Assembly: GCF_034347405.1 (NCBI RefSeq)
Contig: NZ_CP133778.1
Coordinates: 3,906,001 to 3,970,000 of the forward strand
Origin: Pseudomonas sp. CCC3.1
GTDB lineage: Bacteria; Pseudomonadota; Gammaproteobacteria; Pseudomonadales; Pseudomonadaceae
Length of the DNA stretch: 64,000 nt
Direction of reading: 5' to 3'
The translations under genes and the position numbers were made by a program. The notes beneath the pieces are model-generated. The model was not told the origin of the DNA and did no database searches. It saw only the letters and a list, made by a program, of their open reading frames with translations. Shown here in pieces: positions 60,692 through 64,000 of the stretch. Every line of letters begins with the position of its first letter. Within the stretch, counting starts at the first letter, position 1.

Positions 60692-61693
60692 CTACTCAAT
60701 CCCGACCTGATTACGCCCATTGTGCTTGGCCAGATAAAGCCCCTTGTCCGCCGCCGAGATCAATTGGCGTGAACTGCCATTTTGCTGCGGGGTGAGGGTC
60801 GACAACCCAATACTGATGGTCAGGCTGCTGCCTTCGGCTGGCTGAATATGTGGAATTTTCAGCCCTTCCACCGCCATGCGCAGTTTTTCCGCCACCAAGC
60901 GAGCCCCGCCTTGCGAGGTGTTAGGCAGCACAATGGCAAACTCTTCTCCGCCATAACGCGCGGGCAAATCAGACGGTCGACTGCTCGCATCACGAATGGC
61001 CGAGGCCACTTTGCGCAACGCTTCGTCGCCGTCCAGATGACCAAAGGTGTCGTTGAAGGATTTGAAGTAGTCGACATCAATCATCAGCAACGATAACTGG
61101 GTCTGCTCACGCAAGGCGCGACGCCACTCAAGCTCCAGGTATTCGTCAAAGTGCCGACGATTGGACAACCCGGTCAAACCATCCGAGTTCATCAACCGTT
61201 GCAGCACCAGATTGGTGTCCAGCAACTGCTGCTGACTGACCCGCAACGCACGGTAGGCCGCATCACGCTGCAACAACGTCATGTAGGACCGCGAGTGATA
61301 GCGAATGCGCGCCACCAGTTCGATGTTATCGGGCAGTTTGACCAGATAATCATTGGCCCCCGCCGAAAACGCCGCGCTTTTGATCAGCGGGTCTTCTTTG
61401 GTGGAAAGCACGATGATCGGGATGTTCTGGGTGGCCGGGTGATTACGGTATTCGCGCACCAACGTCAGCCCGTCCAGACCCGGCATGACCAGGTCTTGCA
61501 AAATCACTGTCGGCTTGATCCGAATGGCTTGAGCAATCGCCTGATGCGGGTCCGCACAAAAGTGAAAATCTATGTTTTGCTCAAGCGCCAAGCCACGGCG
61601 CACGGCTTCTCCGATCATGGCCTGATCGTCGACCAGCAACACCATGGCGGCGTTTTCGTCTGTTTTAACGTCGTCCAACTGTAAATCGCTCAT
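60692..61693 (-). CDS. wspR: Response regulator diguanylate cyclase WspR
   Basis: 333 residues: receiver domain (about 15-135) with DDQ, phospho-Asp in VILQDLVMPG and the PxIVLSTK signature; a short coiled linker (about 140-170); GGDEF domain (about 175-330) with active-site RYGGEEF and the inhibitory I-site RPSD five residues before it. Makes c-di-GMP from two GTP when phosphorylated and clustered. It is the last gene of the wsp operon, after wspF with a 52-bp gap, controlling attachment and wrinkly-spreader type biofilm. Confidence 0.96.
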   Translation of the reverse strand: MSDLQLDDVKTDENAAMVLLVDDQAMIGEAVRRGLALEQNIDFHFCADPHQAIAQAIRIKPTVILQDLVMPGLDGLTLVREYRNHPATQNIPIIVLSTKEDPLIKSAAFSAGANDYLVKLPDNIELVARIRYHSRSYMTLLQRDAAYRALRVSQQQLLDTNLVLQRLMNSDGLTGLSNRRHFDEYLELEWRRALREQTQLSLLMIDVDYFKSFNDTFGHLDGDEALRKVASAIRDASSRPSDLPARYGGEEFAIVLPNTSQGGARLVAEKLRMAVEGLKIPHIQPAEGSSLTISIGLSTLTPQQNGSSRQLISAADKGLYLAKHNGRNQVGIE

Positions 61694-61745
61694 GCGCGTT
61701 CACCTGAATTACTGCCTTCAAGCCAGTTCTGCTGGATTTTGCGAG

Positions 61746-62756
61746 TCATTTGGCAAATATCTCCAGCAAGCGTGGCGCAATCTTGTCTAAAGGACGGATC
61801 TCAACGGCTGCATCAATGGCCGCTGCTGCTTTGGGCATGCCATACACTGAGCTGCTTTGCTGGTCCTGGGCGATGGTCAGGAAACCTTGCTGACGCATGA
61901 GTTTGAGCCCTTGCGCCCCATCTCGCCCCATGCCGGTTAATAGCACACCGACGGCGTCACCATTCCAGTACCGGGCAACACTTTCAAAAAACACATCGAT
62001 CGAGGGCCGATAAATCTCGTTCACCGGCTCTGCTGTATAGGCCAATGTGCCGTTTTTCAATAGCCGAATGTGGTGGTTGGTGCCTGCCAGCAGCACCACC
62101 CCTGCCTGCGGTGTCTCGCCGTCACGGGCCAATCGCACATCCAGCCCGCACGATGAACCGAGCCATTCGGCCATGCCCGCCGCGAACACTTGGTCAACGT
62201 GCTGCACCAGCACGATGGCCGCCTGAAAGTTTCTCGGCAACCCTTTGAGCAATGCTTCAAGCGCTGCCGGGCCGCCCGCCGATGAGCCAATCGCCACCAG
62301 ACCGCGTTGGGCAGACAATTCACGCGGTTGCGCAGCCACGGGTTTTACCCGTTTGTTGCCTTGGTCCATCAGCCAGCCCACGTTGAGAATTTTGCGCAGT
62401 AACGGCGCCGCGGCCTCTCTGGCATTGCCCGCACCCAGCGCTGGCGTGTCGACCACATCCAGCGCGCCAACCCCCATGGCTTCGAACACGCGGTTCATAT
62501 TCTGCTCGCGGTCCACGGTCACAATCACAATGGCACACGGGGTTTCAGCCATGATCCGGCGCGTGGCCTCTACCCCGTTCATCACCGGCATGATCAGGTC
62601 CATCAAAATCAGGTCCGGCTTCTCTTCAGCGCAGAGGCGTACCGCTTCTTCTCCGTCGCGGGCAACCCAGATCACCTGGTGAGCGGGCTCAAACGCCAGC
62701 GCCCGACGCAAGGCTTCAACCGCCATGGGCATATCGTTGACGATGGCGATTCTCAT
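61746..62756 (-). CDS. wspF: Protein-glutamate methylesterase WspF (CheB-like)
   Basis: 336 residues: receiver domain (about 1-120) with MDLIMPVMNGVEATRR around the phospho-Asp, linker, then methylesterase domain (about 150-335) with catalytic Ser in IGSSAGGPAALEALL, His in IVLVQHVDQ, and Asp in LTGMGRDGAQGL. It removes methyl groups from the WspA receptor and thereby lowers WspR output; loss causes constitutive c-di-GMP. The start overlaps the wspE stop by 4 bp (ATGA). Confidence 0.96.
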   Translation of the reverse strand: MRIAIVNDMPMAVEALRRALAFEPAHQVIWVARDGEEAVRLCAEEKPDLILMDLIMPVMNGVEATRRIMAETPCAIVIVTVDREQNMNRVFEAMGVGALDVVDTPALGAGNAREAAAPLLRKILNVGWLMDQGNKRVKPVAAQPRELSAQRGLVAIGSSAGGPAALEALLKGLPRNFQAAIVLVQHVDQVFAAGMAEWLGSSCGLDVRLARDGETPQAGVVLLAGTNHHIRLLKNGTLAYTAEPVNEIYRPSIDVFFESVARYWNGDAVGVLLTGMGRDGAQGLKLMRQQGFLTIAQDQQSSSVYGMPKAAAAIDAAVEIRPLDKIAPRLLEIFAK

Positions 62757-64000
62757 GTTTGGGCTCCACCAATAAGTTCAACCACAGCATCCAGCAAAGC
62801 GTCGTCATGGAAACTGGCTTTGGCTAGATAATAGTCGGCCCCTGCATCCAGGCCACGTCGACGGTCTTCTTCGCGATCTTTGTAAGACACCACCATCACT
62901 GGCATCGATTGCAAACGGTTGTCACGGCGCAACAACGTGACCAGTTCAATGCCATCCATGCGCGGCATGTCGATGTCGGTAATCAACAGGTCGAAGTGTT
63001 CGGCCCGCAGGGCGTTCCAGCCGTCCATGCCGTCAACCGCCACAGCCACTTCATAGCCGCGATTGATCAGCAGTTTGCGCTGCAACTCGCGCACGGTCAG
63101 CGAGTCATCAACCACCAGAATGCGTTTGCGGGTCAGTTCAGCCGTGTGCCGGTTGCGCCGATCGATACGCTCCAGACGCCCGGTGTTGAGCAGTTTGTCC
63201 ACCGAGCGCAGCATGTCTTCGACGTCCACGATCAGTACCGGCGAGCCATCGTCGAGCAAGGCCCCGGCCGAGATGTCTTGCACCTTGCCCAGACGCGGGT
63301 CGAGGGGCAACACCACTAACGTCCGCTCGCCGATGAAGCGCTCAACGGCCACGCCATACACGGCGTCGCGCTCACGAATCACCACCACTTTGAGGGTTTC
63401 ATCATCGCTCTGGCTGGGCGGGCGTTGCAGCAACTGGCTGGCCGCAACCAGCCCCACATGCCGGCCTTCGTGCCAGAAATGCTGACGGCCTTCGACCTGC
63501 ACGATGTCATCCGGCAGCAAGTCGCGCATGCGTTCGATGTGCGCCAGCGGGAAGGCGTACGCCTCATCGGCCACTTCAACCACCAGGCTGCGGACCACGG
63601 ACAAGGTCAGCGGTACTTCGAGTTGGAAGCGGCTGCCCTGCCCCGAGGTCTGTTCCAGCACAATCGCGCCGCGCAGCAGGCGCACCATGTGCTGCACCGC
63701 ATCCAGCCCCACGCCACGGCCGGAGACTTCGGTCACGGTGTCGCGCAGGCTGAAACCCGGCAGAAAGAGGAAGGTCAGCAGTTCTTCTTCACTCAATTGC
63801 GCCACTGTCTCGGCGGTCGACAACTGACGCTCGACGATGGTGCGTCGCAAACGCGCCAAATCGACACCGGCGCCGTCATCGCTGAGTTCCAGCGCCAGCA
63901 AACCCGCTTGGTGCGACACGCGCAGCCGAATGGTGCCTTCTGCCGGTTTGCCCGCCAGCAGGCGCTGTTCTGGCGATTCAATGCCGTGGTCAACGGCATT
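62753..64000 (-). CDS. wspE: Hybrid CheA-type histidine kinase WspE, N-terminal part outside window
   Basis: The last about 415 residues. The fragment begins in the HATPase N-box (NAVDHGIE at the window edge), followed by ELSDDGAGVD (G1 box), GRGVGLDAV (G2 box), a CheW-like domain (about 110-260 of the fragment) and a C-terminal receiver with ILVVDDSLTVRELQ and DLLITDIDMPRMDG. This kinase phosphorylates WspR and WspF. Hpt and dimerisation domains are expected beyond 64000. Position with wspF and wspR makes the identity firm. Confidence 0.95.
   Translation of the reverse strand, partial: NAVDHGIESPEQRLLAGKPAEGTIRLRVSHQAGLLALELSDDGAGVDLARLRRTIVERQLSTAETVAQLSEEELLTFLFLPGFSLRDTVTEVSGRGVGLDAVQHMVRLLRGAIVLEQTSGQGSRFQLEVPLTLSVVRSLVVEVADEAYAFPLAHIERMRDLLPDDIVQVEGRQHFWHEGRHVGLVAASQLLQRPPSQSDDETLKVVVIRERDAVYGVAVERFIGERTLVVLPLDPRLGKVQDISAGALLDDGSPVLIVDVEDMLRSVDKLLNTGRLERIDRRNRHTAELTRKRILVVDDSLTVRELQRKLLINRGYEVAVAVDGMDGWNALRAEHFDLLITDIDMPRMDGIELVTLLRRDNRLQSMPVMVVSYKDREEDRRRGLDAGADYYLAKASFHDDALLDAVVELIGGAQT

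Noticed and set aside
1..64000. tRNA or rRNA genes and CRISPR arrays
   Set aside because: I looked for tRNA 3' ends with T-loop motifs, rRNA sequence and regularly spaced repeats. The only regular repeat is the coding array at 25106. None found by eye; a tRNA scan would be decisive.
1..64000. Insertion sequences or integrase genes at the accessory blocks
   Set aside because: No transposase or integrase frame and no obvious target duplications at the edges of the hydrolase operon, chitin pair or peptide cassette.

Overview
The window is chromosomal DNA of a Pseudomonas, most likely of the fluorescens/fragi type rather than P. aeruginosa. The evidence is gene content and order: uppS-frr-pyrH-tsf-rpsB / map-glnD-dapC, plsB followed by a MexJK-type efflux pair with its divergent TetR regulator, rsmJ, tsaB-adk-ppc, an lptF-like OmpA lipoprotein, lysS-prfB and a wsp chemosensory cluster. 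This order follows what I remember of the PAO1 PA3652-PA3704 stretch, with several insertions. Short REP-like inverted repeats typical of Pseudomonas lie in many intergenic gaps.

Layout. 1-4900: translation and nucleotide genes (uppS partial, frr, pyrH, tsf, rpsB), all on the minus strand, then a 0.9-kb gap. 4898-9663: map, glnD, dapC. 9814-10539: an AT-richer astacin-like metalloprotease with no signal peptide. 10604-24936: Na+/H+ antiporter, ArsC/Spx-like protein, dapD, a csdA-csdE-tcdA group for ct6A tRNA modification, an NdvB-like beta-glucan synthase, dapE, rlmA, a small conserved protein, a cold-shock protein and plsB. With dapC, this puts three steps of the succinylase lysine/DAP pathway within 12 kb. 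25085-31882: a protein made of nine 15-residue GGVHGG repeats, a YbaY lipoprotein, a DUF4197 protein, and mexK-mexJ with divergent mexL.

31889-39550 is an accessory block: a seven-gene minus-strand operon (polysaccharide-deacetylase/cyclic-imidase-like hydrolase, MFS carrier, two SDR dehydrogenases, a CxxC small protein, a CobW GTPase, and a solute-binding-protein-like protein without a signal peptide). A divergent GntR/FCD regulator with two winged-helix domains faces it. I infer a catabolic pathway whose hydrolase may need metal delivery by the CobW protein; the substrate is unknown. 39551-48226 returns to core genes (rsmJ, DUF72, tsaB, adk, ppc, DUF4398, lptF-like). 48503-51370 holds a GH18 chitinase and an AA10 (LPMO-type) protein, both with FnIII and chitin-binding domains and neither with a recognisable signal peptide. 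51402-57626 carries small lipoproteins, an alpha/beta hydrolase, a QEGLA/MATCAP-type HExxxH protein, lysS, and prfB with its programmed +1 frameshift.

58121-60596 is the most novel part. It is an AT-rich cassette between prfB and wspR: a near-consensus sigma70 promoter, a 39-residue acidic peptide ending in a GG-containing tail, a perfect 11-bp stem-loop, an 81-residue protein, a 253-residue protein resembling the cobalamin-binding half of B12-radical-SAM enzymes but lacking the radical-SAM half, and a translationally coupled 419-residue MFS-like membrane protein. It looks like an unrecognised peptide (RiPP-like) production and export locus. The window ends in wspR, wspF and the 3' part of wspE (c-di-GMP surface sensing).
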